NCBI RefSeq assembly: GCF_036195325.1
Contig: NZ_CP108101.1
Span: 8,210,317-8,274,316, forward strand
DNA from: Streptomyces sp. NBC_00234
GTDB lineage: Bacteria; Actinomycetota; Actinomycetes; Streptomycetales; Streptomycetaceae
Reading direction: 5' to 3'
DNA: 64,000 nt
Numbering within the stretch: position 1 is the first letter of the stretch; the number at the start of each line of letters is the position of its first letter. The position numbers and the translations under genes were made by a program. Below are positions 37,030 through 45,164 of this stretch, piece after piece. The notes beneath the pieces are model-generated. The model did not search any database. It saw nothing but the letters and a program-made list of their open reading frames with translations, and was not told where the DNA came from.

Positions 37030-37816
37030 TCAGTCGCTGATCAGTATCTTCCCCAGCGTCCGACGGTTCTCCTCGGACATGTGCTGCCGCAGTATCCGGT
37101 TCAACGCGTCCGGAGAGTCCCATGGCAACGCGGGGACGGGGCTGATCTTCGGCTTGGGAGCCGCCTGCGGCTTCTTGGGTCCGGCTTCCTTCTTGGCGGC
37201 GACTTGGGCCAGGGCAGCGCGGACAGCCGAGGTGAGAGCCTCCTGATCGATCTCCTGCCCCTTGGTGAGCGTCTTTGTGACGCCCTTGACCACACCCTTC
37301 ACGACCTCTGCGGTCATGGGGCCTTCATCGGCCTCCACGGTGGTCTTGTAGACAGCCGTGGCGGCCTCCAAGTCGTACCCTTCGGCGACGGGAACCAGCT
37401 CCCAGATCACGGCCTGGTTCAGCCGAATCACTCGAATTCGAGTGGGATCGTTCGATTCCGAATCCATGGATTCGAACAGGGCCTGCGCGATCGGCCACAT
37501 CCGGATCAGCTTGTCGGCCTGACCGCGACTCATGGCCCAACGCTTGTCGACGTAGTCATCGAAAGACGTGTGCTCCGCTCGGTACAAGCGGCCGTCCCTG
37601 ATATCTCCAGTGCCTTACGGCTGCCCAGAACGCGACCTTCAGGTTCTCTGTCGCCACCTCGCACCGAGCGAAGACGTCCTCTTCCTCAGTGATCAGGACA
37701 GGGCTGCTCGCGATCGGCTTCTGGGGTGGAGCCGGCAGCTTGAGGACGAGGTCGGTCGTCGTCTCCATCCGGCGCTGACCGCCCCCCGACTTCCCGGTGT
37801 CCATACGGCGCCCCAT
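37030..37816 (-). pseudogene. parB: ParB-like partition gene, frameshifted
   Basis: The ATG at 37816 overlaps the parA stop (TAATG). The frame gives ARCEVATENLKVAFWAA, then two one-base losses within about 20 bases (near 37.60 kb) interrupt the reading. The other frame continues GRLYRAEHTSFDDYVDKRWA and AMSRGQADKLIRMWPIAQAL, the HTH-like part, and ends in a Pro/Lys-rich linker and NRILRQHMSEENRRTLGKIL. Joined, it is a normal-looking partner for ParA of Streptomyces plasmids. Either it is inactive or these are sequence errors. Confidence 0.7.
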
Positions 37817-38628
37817 TACAGAGCCTGCTCAACGCAGAGGGCCAGGTTCATGAGGTCCTCCCGAGCACGCAACGCGGTGCCGCTCTCCTTGTACTCCACC
37901 ACCGTCAACCCGTCCTCGGCCGCATGGGCGTGGATCTTGTACTTGCGGATCGGGTCCGCCATACGCGGGTAACTACGCTGGTCGATCCATGTCTTCACCT
38001 TGTCCAGCGCGGTGTCGCCGTCGCGTGGGTCGTGCAGGTTGATCACGACAATGAAGGGGATACCCCGCGGCTTCAGGATTCGCTCGATCGTGAACTCTGC
38101 TGGCGCCCACGACAGCCATTCCGGAGTGATGGGCACGATCGCCAGGTCCGCCAGTTCGAGAACCTCACGCAACGCGTCAGCGACGCGGCTCTCACCGAGC
38201 GGATCGTCACCCCACGCGGCATCCGGGTCGATCTCCATGAAGCCAGGGGTGTCGACGATGACGCGCTTGCGGCTCGGGTTGTCCCGCAGCTCGCTCAGAA
38301 TGCCGACCTTGCCCCGGGTGACGAGGTAGTCGAAGGGGAGGGCTTCCTCGGGAACCTGGTCAGCCCAACCTTCCAAGCTGCCCTGGGGGTCGATACCAGC
38401 CGCGACGACCGCGGCGTCCTCGATGTCGTTCTGCATCACACTGCTGCGCCCGGACGCGGCGGCGAGGTTGACCGTTATGGTCGACTTCCCAGCGCCGCCC
38501 TTCTGCTGAATGACGATGATGAACTTCGGGCCGGTCGCGGCTACCGCGACGTTGGTGGCCTGCTTTTCGGCAAGGGTCAAGAAAGCCTCCGTTGGCTTCC
38601 CCGTGGGTACTCGGACCCCGGACGGCAT
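37816..38628 (-). CDS. parA: ParA-family partition ATPase
   Basis: A 270-residue ParA/MinD-type ATPase for segregation of a low-copy replicon. QQKGGAGKSTITVNLAA is the deviant Walker A motif, AAGIDPQGSLEGWA the switch I region and VIVDTPGF the Walker B region; LAIVPITPEWLSW follows. I use the ATG at 38628 because AGGAT precedes it; a TTG 33 bases upstream is the alternative. The stop overlaps the start of the parB-like gene. Its presence points to plasmid origin for this segment. Confidence 0.92.
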   Translation of the reverse strand: MPSGVRVPTGKPTEAFLTLAEKQATNVAVAATGPKFIIVIQQKGGAGKSTITVNLAAASGRSSVMQNDIEDAAVVAAGIDPQGSLEGWADQVPEEALPFDYLVTRGKVGILSELRDNPSRKRVIVDTPGFMEIDPDAAWGDDPLGESRVADALREVLELADLAIVPITPEWLSWAPAEFTIERILKPRGIPFIVVINLHDPRDGDTALDKVKTWIDQRSYPRMADPIRKYKIHAHAAEDGLTVVEYKESGTALRAREDLMNLALCVEQAL

Positions 38629-38856
38629 CGCAGATCCTGCGCCGACAGGTTGAAACGACAAGCCGACTGGAGCCGTTCACTGCTCCCGGGTGGCGTCGCC
38701 TGGGAGCCACGGCCGCAGCGTCCCACCGATCGGCGGGACGCTGCGGCCCTTCAATTCGTATGGCAGGCATGGAGAAGTCCCCCGGCGGGTGAGCGGAGCG
38801 GCCAACTGCCGCGGGACTTCGGTGCGCCTGAGCCACGGGGGGAGGCTGCAGGCGGT

Positions 38857-39246
38857 TCAGGTGGCCATGGTGGGCCGTGCGGCGTTGAGTCGGTCGAGTG
38901 CCCGGTACAGCGCCCGCACCAGACGCGCCCTGTTCTGCGCGTGCGCCACAGTGTTGTGAGAGGGCACTGACAGTCGGCGCACCGTCTCCCGGAGCACCAC
39001 CTCGGTCAGGGGCCGCAGCTCACTGTCCTCCGCTAGACGCTCGAAGTCCCGGCGGACGTCCGAGGCGACGCACCGCGCATGTCCGGTGAGTTGCAGGCTG
39101 ATCTGTTCGATGTCGGCGGAGCGCAGTCCTGCCTCAGCGGGCCCCCAGGCGAGCACGGCCGCGGCGAGCGCCAGGTGCATCTCACGATCGAGTGGCAGGG
39201 TTTCCGTCACGATGCTCTCCGGGTCGTGCAGAACTGTGTGGGTCAT
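38857..39246 (-). CDS. Hypothetical helical protein
   Basis: A 129-residue all-helical protein. REMHLALAAAVLAWGPAEAG, IEQISLQLTGHARCVASDVR and VAHAQNRARLVRALYRALDR are the main helices. The organisation loosely recalls the DUF6415 type of regulatory-region proteins of Streptomyces, but I would not assign it. The ATG follows GGAGGA. It lies upstream of parA on the same strand with a 230-base gap. Confidence 0.6.
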   Translation of the reverse strand: MTHTVLHDPESIVTETLPLDREMHLALAAAVLAWGPAEAGLRSADIEQISLQLTGHARCVASDVRRDFERLAEDSELRPLTEVVLRETVRRLSVPSHNTVAHAQNRARLVRALYRALDRLNAARPTMAT

Positions 39247-39445
39247 GGCCACAGTTCCTCCGGTCCAGGCCCGCCGGATGCAGCGGGGACGGTGGGGCGT
39301 ACTCCCAGATAACCGCGTCTCGTTCGTGTGGGATCAGGCCGGATTCCGGGAACTTCCCGGAGAGGGACCGGACAGTTTTACCAACACGGGAGCGACGGCA
39401 GGACTACCGTCACGCCCACGCTCAGCACATTCCTCGGGGGCCCCG

Positions 39446-39700
39446 ATGGACAGACAGCGCAACGCGGTTCTCGAAGCGCTGCTCGACGAGTTCGACTTCA
39501 CCCACCGGGGCCTGGCGGACGAGGTGAACCGGGATCACCGCGATCCACGCACTGGCGCAGGACAACCAAGTCGCCGCGGCGGTGACCAGCGATTTTCTGA
39601 AGCGGCCGGAGGTGACGGCCAAGGTGACTGCCGTGGACAAGGCCCGGGTGGTGGACGAGTCCACCCGCGACGAGCCTGGTTCCTGGATCGTCAATGCCCG
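39446..39700 (+). pseudogene. Fused remnants of regulator genes (HTH start and DUF6192-like piece)
   Basis: MDRQRNAVLEALLDEFDFTH and RGLADEVNR form the N terminus of a Streptomyces HTH regulator that stops matching near 39.53 kb. In another frame ITAIHALAQDNQVAAAVTSD and FLKRPEVTAKVTAVDKARVV resemble the DUF6192 type. Neither is complete. Confidence 0.45.
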
Positions 39701-39972
39701 GCGTCCTCCGCCCGGTGCTTGCTTGTGCTCGGACTGTGGCCTGTTAACCGGGAGGCGCCGGGTTTGTGCCCGACCGTATCCGTCACTGTTCGACACCGGA
39801 TACCTCATCATCGAACACGCGAAAATCTATAACGGCGGGAGTAGACATTGGTTGGTGGTGTGGTTATGGTTTCTCTCGTAGCCCAGAGAGACAGCGATGC
39901 CTGGCAGAGACGAACTGCCGGGAGTGGTACATGCAGTTGCAGTGCGCAGGATGGTGCGGTGGTGGAGTCGCG

Positions 39973-40480
39973 AAGCCAGAGCAGGTGCAGGACGGCGACG
40001 CGGCTGACGACCGGACCGGGTGGCCCGCAGTGATCAGGGGCCGCCGCGAGTAGTACCGCAGTTCATGCAAGGGCAGTACCCAGCAGTGAAGTCGAGTGAG
40101 CAGTACCTCGGTGAAGGCGTCGGCTGCGGACGCGCGCACCGGGAAGTTCGGCAGTGGGGTTCCAAGCCAGAGCAGACGCAGGACGGGCGACGGGGCTGGC
40201 TGCCGGAGAGCGGCGCCGGTCGAGGCCGCCGAGTAGTTCGCATCACCAGCAGTACGCAGGAGAGCAGTACCAGCATTTCGCAGTCCCCCACTTGGTAGGC
40301 AGTTGACACCGAGGGAAGAACGGAGGAGCCGAGCGCCATCAGGATCGCCCGGACGGACGTCTGAGTCCGGGTACCGCAGGACATCGATAGTGAGGTGGTC
40401 TCCGGTCAAGCAACCGCGATCCCCGCACCCCCGACACAGCTCAGGTCGGGTCGGCGGACACAGAAGGCCGGCGCAGTACC
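39973..40480. repeat. Repeat-rich leader upstream of the MerR-like gene
   Basis: A block of about 75-85 bases beginning AAGCCAGAGCAG and ending GGCCGCCG(CG)AGTAGT occurs at 39973-40055 and again at 40164-40240. GCAGTACC occurs exactly at 40073, 40100, 40264 and 40473, with near-copies (GCAGTACG at 40249, GTAGTACC at about 40050, GCAGTTCC near 40501). No credible protein is encoded. It could be a structured leader RNA or a protein-binding array. Confidence 0.65.
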
Positions 40481-40510
40481 AGGGCCGGCAGATGGTGTAG
40501 CAGTTCCTTC

Positions 40511-40541
40511 GGGGCCCTGGTGCCATAGGCACCAGGGCCCC
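40511..40541 (+). promoter_or_regulatory. Perfect 14-bp hairpin in the leader of the MerR-like gene
   Basis: GGGGCCCTGGTGCC and its complement pair fully around an ATA loop, ending 25 bases before the ATG at 40567. There is no T-run. It may be an attenuator, a stabiliser or a terminator of a short leader transcript. Confidence 0.75.
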
Positions 40542-40566
40542 TCCACGCGTTCCAGAAAGAGGTGCG

Positions 40567-40905
40567 ATGACTGCAGACGACTCGTTCGGCCGTCCCGACG
40601 ACGACGACTACCCCGCCTACACCATGGGCCGGGCCGCCGACATGCTCGGCACCACCCAGAGCTTCCTGCGCGCCATCGGGGACGCCCGCCTCATCACCCC
40701 GCTCCGCTCCGCCGGCGGACACCGCCGCTACTCCCGCTACCAGCTGCGCATCGCCGCCCGCGCACGCGAACTTGTCGACCACGGCACACCCGTCGACGCT
40801 GCCTGCCGCATCGTCATCCTCGAAGACCAGCTCGAAGAGGCACAGCGCATCAACGCCGAGCACCACCGCGTGGCCGAATCGGTGAACCCGCCGACTGCGG
40901 TCTAA
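40567..40905 (+). CDS. MerR/BldC-like DNA-binding protein
   Basis: A 112-residue regulator with one winged HTH of the MerR/BldC type: YTMGRAADMLGTTQSFLRAI, then RSAGGHRRYSRYQLRIAARA, and a short helical tail (RIVILEDQLEEAQRINAEHH). There is no ligand-binding domain. The ATG follows AGAGGTG. The gene sits behind an unusually long repeat-rich leader and a perfect hairpin, so expression is probably controlled at RNA level or by several binding sites (inference). Targets unknown. Confidence 0.9.
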   Translation: MTADDSFGRPDDDDYPAYTMGRAADMLGTTQSFLRAIGDARLITPLRSAGGHRRYSRYQLRIAARARELVDHGTPVDAACRIVILEDQLEEAQRINAEHHRVAESVNPPTAV

Positions 40906-41174
40906 GACGGTCCGAGTCTCTCACCAGAGTTCCGCCGCCACCGCGGCGTGCTGCCCCAGGACCGGGAGCGGCCGGTCACCGGACGAATCGGGCCTTTACC
41001 TGTGACAGCACACCGGCTTCCCGGACCGGTACGTGTCCTGGACGACCAGGCGCGCCTGCGCGACACGCCCGGCGTTCGGGCGCTGGAGACGTTGAACGGG
41101 CACAGTGCCACGGGTGGGGCCCGACCGCCGTCCGGGCCCGACACCCTTCTGCCATCACAGGGGGCCTGGCCCGG

Positions 41175-41405
41175 ATGCGCCACCCACGCATGCCCGGGAG
41201 CGTTGGGCACGGCAGGGACACCCAGCCGCCCGCCCCGGCCCCGGTCGCTGCAACGGTCCGCCATCTCGCCCGACTGACCGCCGAGGCGCTGGGCCAGGAC
41301 GACCAGGAAACCGCCCGCGCGCTGGCCGACATCGCCCTCTTCCACGTCTACCTCGGTTTTCAGCCCGCCTTGCCCCGGAACCAGATCCACGCAGCACACA
41401 GCTGA
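41175..41405 (+). CDS. Possible small helical protein
   Basis: A 76-residue frame ending VRHLARLTAEALGQDDQETA and RALADIALFHVYLGFQPALP, plausible as one amphipathic helical hairpin. The ATG has no clear ribosome site. Kept only as a possibility. Confidence 0.3.
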   Translation: MRHPRMPGSVGHGRDTQPPAPAPVAATVRHLARLTAEALGQDDQETARALADIALFHVYLGFQPALPRNQIHAAHS

Positions 41406-41523
41406 GAGCCGGCCCGCCCGGGCGGGACCGTCGCTCGCCCCTCACCACACCACTGAGCTCCTTCGCCACCGATCGGGTGAGACGACCGTGTGAAACTCAC
41501 CCCCGCCGAAAGAACCTCCACGG

Positions 41524-42258
41524 TCAGCGGTGGGCGGCGCGGTTCATCTCGACGACGTCATCCAGCGTGAAGTCGGCCGGGAGGGCGGCGAAGCGCTCCG
41601 GCACGCTGTCGCGGACCGCCGCGTCCTTGACGCGGTCGGCTGCGGCCAGGGCCGCCGGCAGCTCTTCCAGGGTCAGTTCGGTGCAGTAGGCGGGGCTGTT
41701 GGGCTGCTGGCGCCAGGAGTCGGCCAGCGCGCCAGCGTCGTAGGGGTCGAAGCCGGTGTCGTTCACGAGCTGCATGGCCGCCTGCTTTGACTCCTCGGAA
41801 TCGGCGGCGACGGGGATGGCGATGCGGCCAGGGGTTCCGGCCGGAACGCCGCGGGTGCGCTGGGTCTCGGCCAGGGCGGCGTTCCACGCCTTGACCACGG
41901 GCCGCTTCAGCTGCTCGGCGTTCCACACGCTTTCCACCTCACCGTTGTCCACGGCGTCGATCTGCCCGCTGAGGTGCGGGTAGTAGTTCGAGGTGTCGAC
42001 GACAACCGTCTCGGCGGGGACCGAGGCGAACAGGTCGGCCAGCTCCCCCGCCACTCCGAAGGGAACGGCCAGGACGACGACGTCGCGGCCATGGACTGCG
42101 TCGGCCAGTTCCACCGCGCGGGCCCCGGACTCAAGGATCTCGCCCCCGATGCCCTCTGGGCCGCGGGCGCTGGCCACCTGGACCTCGTGACCGGCCGTGC
42201 TGAGCTTGACGGCGAGGTTCCCGCCGATGGCGCCAGCACCTATGACAGTAATTTTCAT
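41524..42258 (-). CDS. NADP-dependent reductase, F420-reductase-like
   Basis: A 244-residue protein of the NADPH-dependent F420 reductase fold. MKITVIGAGAIGGNLAVKLS is the Rossmann motif, HEVQVASARGPEG binds the cofactor phosphate, DVVVLAVPFGVAGELADLF and TVVVDTSNYYP follow, and VVKAWNAALAE is the family's central helix. Substrate is unpredictable. The ATG follows AAGGGAC. It lies downstream of a TetR-type gene on the same strand, 83 bases apart, with a hairpin between. Confidence 0.88.
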   Translation of the reverse strand: MKITVIGAGAIGGNLAVKLSTAGHEVQVASARGPEGIGGEILESGARAVELADAVHGRDVVVLAVPFGVAGELADLFASVPAETVVVDTSNYYPHLSGQIDAVDNGEVESVWNAEQLKRPVVKAWNAALAETQRTRGVPAGTPGRIAIPVAADSEESKQAAMQLVNDTGFDPYDAGALADSWRQQPNSPAYCTELTLEELPAALAAADRVKDAAVRDSVPERFAALPADFTLDDVVEMNRAAHR

Positions 42259-42276
42259 GATTTGTCCCTTGAGAGG

Positions 42277-42301
42277 TCGTGCTGCCCCTGGGGCAGCACG
42301 A
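42277..42301. promoter_or_regulatory. 12-bp perfect hairpin between TetR and reductase genes
   Basis: TCGTGCTGCCCC pairs fully with its complement around a single T. In the 83-base gap it may be an operator for the regulator, a terminator after it, or a 5' mRNA stabiliser. Confidence 0.65.
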
Positions 42302-42341
42302 TGTGGTGGCTGTGTGGCGGGCGGCCGGGGGCGTGCGGCGT

Positions 42342-42935
42342 TTACGCCTGGGTGTCCCGTTCGCGGTACCCGCTCGCGATGAGCGTGCGGAGACGGTCGA
42401 GTGACTTCTCCTCGGTGCCGGTGCCCTTGATCCAGGCAACGGAACAGGCCGCGAGGAACAGGTCGTACCCCTCGACCGACGCACGCACGTGCCCCGCACG
42501 CTGCGCGGCGCGCACGTACTGATCGGTCGCGGTGATGAGGATGTCGCAGGGAATCGTGAGGGGGTTGTCCGGATCCTGGGCCCGGGCCGCGGCCATGAGC
42601 GGGTCCGGCAGTCCGCTGAAGGCGCTGAGATACTCCTCCATCGCCCGCAGCCAGCGCCCCAGCGCTTCGGCGGCGTCGCTGAGCTGCTCGATGCCCGCCC
42701 GCCGGGCCATGAACTCCTCGGAACGCGTTTGCAGCACGGCCGCGAGCAGTGCCTCGCGGGTGGGGAAGTGCCGGTACAGCGTGGCGGGTCCGACGCCCGC
42801 TTCCTTAGCCACCGCCTCCAGAGAGGTGCCGACCCCGTGCTGCAGGAAGTGACGCTGAGCCGTCTCCAGGAGAGCCGCGCGATTGCGCTGGACGTCGACA
42901 CGGGGCCTGCGCCTCTGCTGCCCGCTGGCGTTCAT
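42342..42935 (-). CDS. TetR-family regulator
   Basis: A 197-residue TetR-type repressor. RNRALLETAQRHFLQHGVG-like helix 1 (RNRAALLETAQRHFLQHGVG) precedes SLEAVAKEAGVGPATLYRHF, the HTH (about residues 35-54). The C-terminal ligand-binding domain ends SLDRLRTLIASGYRERDTQA. I use the ATG at 42935, where GGAG precedes it; the frame is open further upstream but reads into an inverted repeat. It is probably the regulator of the F420-reductase-like gene downstream. Confidence 0.9.
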   Translation of the reverse strand: MNASGQQRRRPRVDVQRNRAALLETAQRHFLQHGVGTSLEAVAKEAGVGPATLYRHFPTREALLAAVLQTRSEEFMARRAGIEQLSDAAEALGRWLRAMEEYLSAFSGLPDPLMAAARAQDPDNPLTIPCDILITATDQYVRAAQRAGHVRASVEGYDLFLAACSVAWIKGTGTEEKSLDRLRTLIASGYRERDTQA

Positions 42936-42976
42936 ACGCGCTCCAACCTCCTGCGATTTTGCGACCGCACCAAAAA

Positions 42977-43025
42977 CGGATGCTGCCTCCGTACGCGATC
43001 GAGGGTAAAGCGGAGGCAGCATCCG
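42977..43025 (-). promoter_or_regulatory. 15-bp inverted repeat with T-run, TetR leader
   Basis: CGGATGCTGCCTCCG (42977-42991) and its exact complement (43011-43025) flank a 19-base loop. On the minus strand the stem is followed by TTTTT and then the TetR gene. It could be an attenuator or an operator overlapping the promoter. Confidence 0.65.
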
Positions 43026-43385
43026 GTCAAGCCGGTGCGCACTCCGCGAGGCCGGAGCAGCCCACCGGCACAGCTGGTCGCAGGACGGGGTCACGCGCTC
43101 ACTGCGACCGGCGGCCACCGTCGCGCCGGACCCATGCCTTGGCACCTGCACATCACGCGCCGGGCCGACGGGCCCGGCTACCGCAGGCGGATCAAGGTGC
43201 AGGTCAACAAGTTCGAAAACAGGTACTAACGGAATCCGCCCGTTGACGTTCATGTATCCATCGCGCTTGGGCGATGTTCGGATCTAGAGACTGAAAGGCC
43301 GGCACCCTCAGTCCGCCGGAGCGGGTGGCATGGGTGCCGGCCGACCCAAGTGCACAACCCCTAGGAGTCACGCCTCGTGTTGGTG

Positions 43386-43401
43386 AGCGTACCCGTACGC
43401 T
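43386..43401. promoter_or_regulatory. Inverted repeat upstream of the DUF6292-like protein gene
   Basis: AGCGTAC-CC-GTACGCT, perfect 7-base arms, 63 bases before the start of the gene at 43465. It is a candidate operator, perhaps autoregulatory since the protein has two HTH-like regions. Confidence 0.5.
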
Positions 43402-43464
43402 GGAGTCGTAGGGAACGTCGGTACCGTTTTGTAGATGTCATGTCAGGTGCGTTGGGGAGATTCC

Positions 43465-44481
43465 GTGATCAGAGCTGGCCGTAGGCGCCTGGTGCGCACT
43501 CTTACCGACTTGGCCGCGCAGCAAGGGGTGCGGCTTCAGAGCTACCTGAATGCCAAGCCGTACACGGCCGGGGGCTTTCCCGAGCCGATCAGCTCGTCCG
43601 GCGCCCGTACCCGCTTGTACGACGGCGACCAGGTCGACGCGTATCTCGCGGGCGAGCCGGTTCCCCCGCTGCCCTCCGAGGACGACGACCGGGACCTCCT
43701 GGATCGCAGGGAGTGCGCCGCCGAGCTCGGTGTCTCCCCGCGCACCTGGGACACCTACAAGAAGGCGCCCCTCCTGGTCGAGAACGTGGTCACCGTCGGG
43801 GGAAAGGACGGGGTGGAGCACTGGCCCCGGAGCATCGTGCGGCAGTACAACGACGACCGGCCGGGCAGGCCCGTGTCCGCCGGCCGACCGAAGTGGTCCG
43901 GGGACCAGGTCCCCCGCGAGCAGCTGCTCCCTCGCACCGCTCCGCTGCTCGACGCAGACCCCGCGATCAGCTCCGCAGCCGTGATCGAGGCGCTGGGCGT
44001 GCACCGCGACACCGCCCAGGACGCTCTCACCCACCTACGCGCCGACCGCATGGCCGACCTCATGCACACAGACCCGTCCCTGACGCCGGACCAGGCCGCG
44101 GGCGCCCTCGGGTATCCCGCCGCGCAGGTGCGCCGCGCCACGGTCCGGGTCCAGGCCGTACTGCGCGGTCGCCACGTTGCGCCGTACCTTGCCGATGTTG
44201 CCCAGGCGCTGCACCGCGAGGGCTGGACCACAACGGCTGCCGCGCCCCTCATCCAGCACCCCGCCGATGAAGCCGTTGTGGCCGTGCTCGTCCTCGACGG
44301 CCCGCATCCCCCGGCACCCGCGCTCGTGTGGGACGAGCGGTACGGGTGGCGCACCGCCCCTTCCCGCCGGCACCCCCTCACCCGGGGCGCAGCCGCACCC
44401 CCGCCCGGAGACGGCATCCGGTACCTCGCGACGGGCACCGCACCCCCTCCAAGCGACGTCATCGCGGCTCTCGCCACATAG
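43465..44481 (+). CDS. Plasmid-type DNA-binding protein with DUF6292-like C terminus
   Basis: A 338-residue protein. Residues 1-70 and 80-140 look like two DNA-binding segments (RTLTDLAAQQGVRLQSYLNA; RRECAAELGVSPRTWDTYKK), followed by a helical middle with ALGVHRDTAQDALTHLRADR and ALGYPAAQVRRATVRVQAVL. The C-terminal 110 residues, with PAPALVWDERYGWRTAP and GDGIRYLATG, resemble DUF6292. Such proteins are frequent on Streptomyces plasmids; a role in replication or its control is possible but not shown. I use the GTG at 43465 after GGGGAGA; ATGs at 43435 and 43440 are alternatives. Confidence 0.75.
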   Translation: MIRAGRRRLVRTLTDLAAQQGVRLQSYLNAKPYTAGGFPEPISSSGARTRLYDGDQVDAYLAGEPVPPLPSEDDDRDLLDRRECAAELGVSPRTWDTYKKAPLLVENVVTVGGKDGVEHWPRSIVRQYNDDRPGRPVSAGRPKWSGDQVPREQLLPRTAPLLDADPAISSAAVIEALGVHRDTAQDALTHLRADRMADLMHTDPSLTPDQAAGALGYPAAQVRRATVRVQAVLRGRHVAPYLADVAQALHREGWTTTAAAPLIQHPADEAVVAVLVLDGPHPPAPALVWDERYGWRTAPSRRHPLTRGAAAPPPGDGIRYLATGTAPPPSDVIAALAT

Positions 44482-44536
44482 CAGCGGCGCAGCGGCCAAA
44501 CCTCCCCCCCCCCAAGGCCCGCCACGAGGCGGAAGA

Positions 44537-44567
44537 GGGCCCGTCACCGGCATCCGGTGACGGGCCC
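44537..44567 (+). terminator. Hairpin terminator
   Basis: GGGCCCGTCACCGG and its exact complement around CAT, 55 bases after the stop at 44481, followed by TTGTG. A run of ten C lies just before it (about 44504-44513). Confidence 0.85.
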
Positions 44568-45164
44568 TTGTGCGGCCGAGGCAGAAGGGCGCAGCGAGGG
44601 GAAGGGTGGCAGTCGGTTCAACCTGGACCTTGTTGTCCTTTGACAGCGAAGTTAGTCGGGTGGAGTGGGCTGACCTGGGGCGACTGAGTTGGATGTCAAG
44701 GGGGAGGCCGGCCATTCACTCAGGAGATGCCCGACAGCGGTTGAGAGTGAAGGCCGTATATGAGGATGCTTGCATGGCAATCAGCGCTGGTCACGGCTCC
44801 GCTAGCAGGCGAGGCTTCCGTCTCATGGGTCGACCGGATGGCGCGGCTGAATGGGTCTTCGCCAGCAGCGGTCGCTGATTCTGATGGGCCCCTGGCGTGG
44901 GAGCTGTCAGTTGAGCCTGGGGGCGTCATTGCTTGATCGCGATCCCGCCCCGGTGACGCACCCAGGCACGCTCCTGCCCGTCGGTTGTAGCACTCGACGG
45001 GCAGGAGCGTGACCATACGAAGGAGGCTGAACTGTCCACCCCTCAGCGCCTGTCGGCTGGCCGGAGTCTCCTATCGAACCTGGAAGGGTTCGGGTGGGAC
45101 ACCCCGGCAACGGTCATCGTCAGGCGAAGCGCATCCCGGGCCGACAAGGGTGCGTTCGATGGGT
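44568..45164. other. Intergenic stretch
   Basis: About 600 bases without a supported gene. It contains the 20-base element TTTGACAGCGAA plus GTTAGTCG at 44639-44658, a near copy of one half of the big inverted repeat at 51.4 kb. A short frame across it (SFDSEVSRVEW) mirrors one at 51.4 kb and is probably only the reading of that repeat. Confidence 0.5.

Noticed and set aside
40073..40480. CRISPR array from the GCAGTACC repeats
   Set aside because: The unit is 8 bases with irregular spacing and no cas genes; it is better seen as an iteron-like or RNA element.
39864..40532. A 222-codon minus-strand frame over the repeat-rich leader
   Set aside because: It only reads the repeats, has no ribosome site and no protein-like pattern; the region behaves as non-coding.
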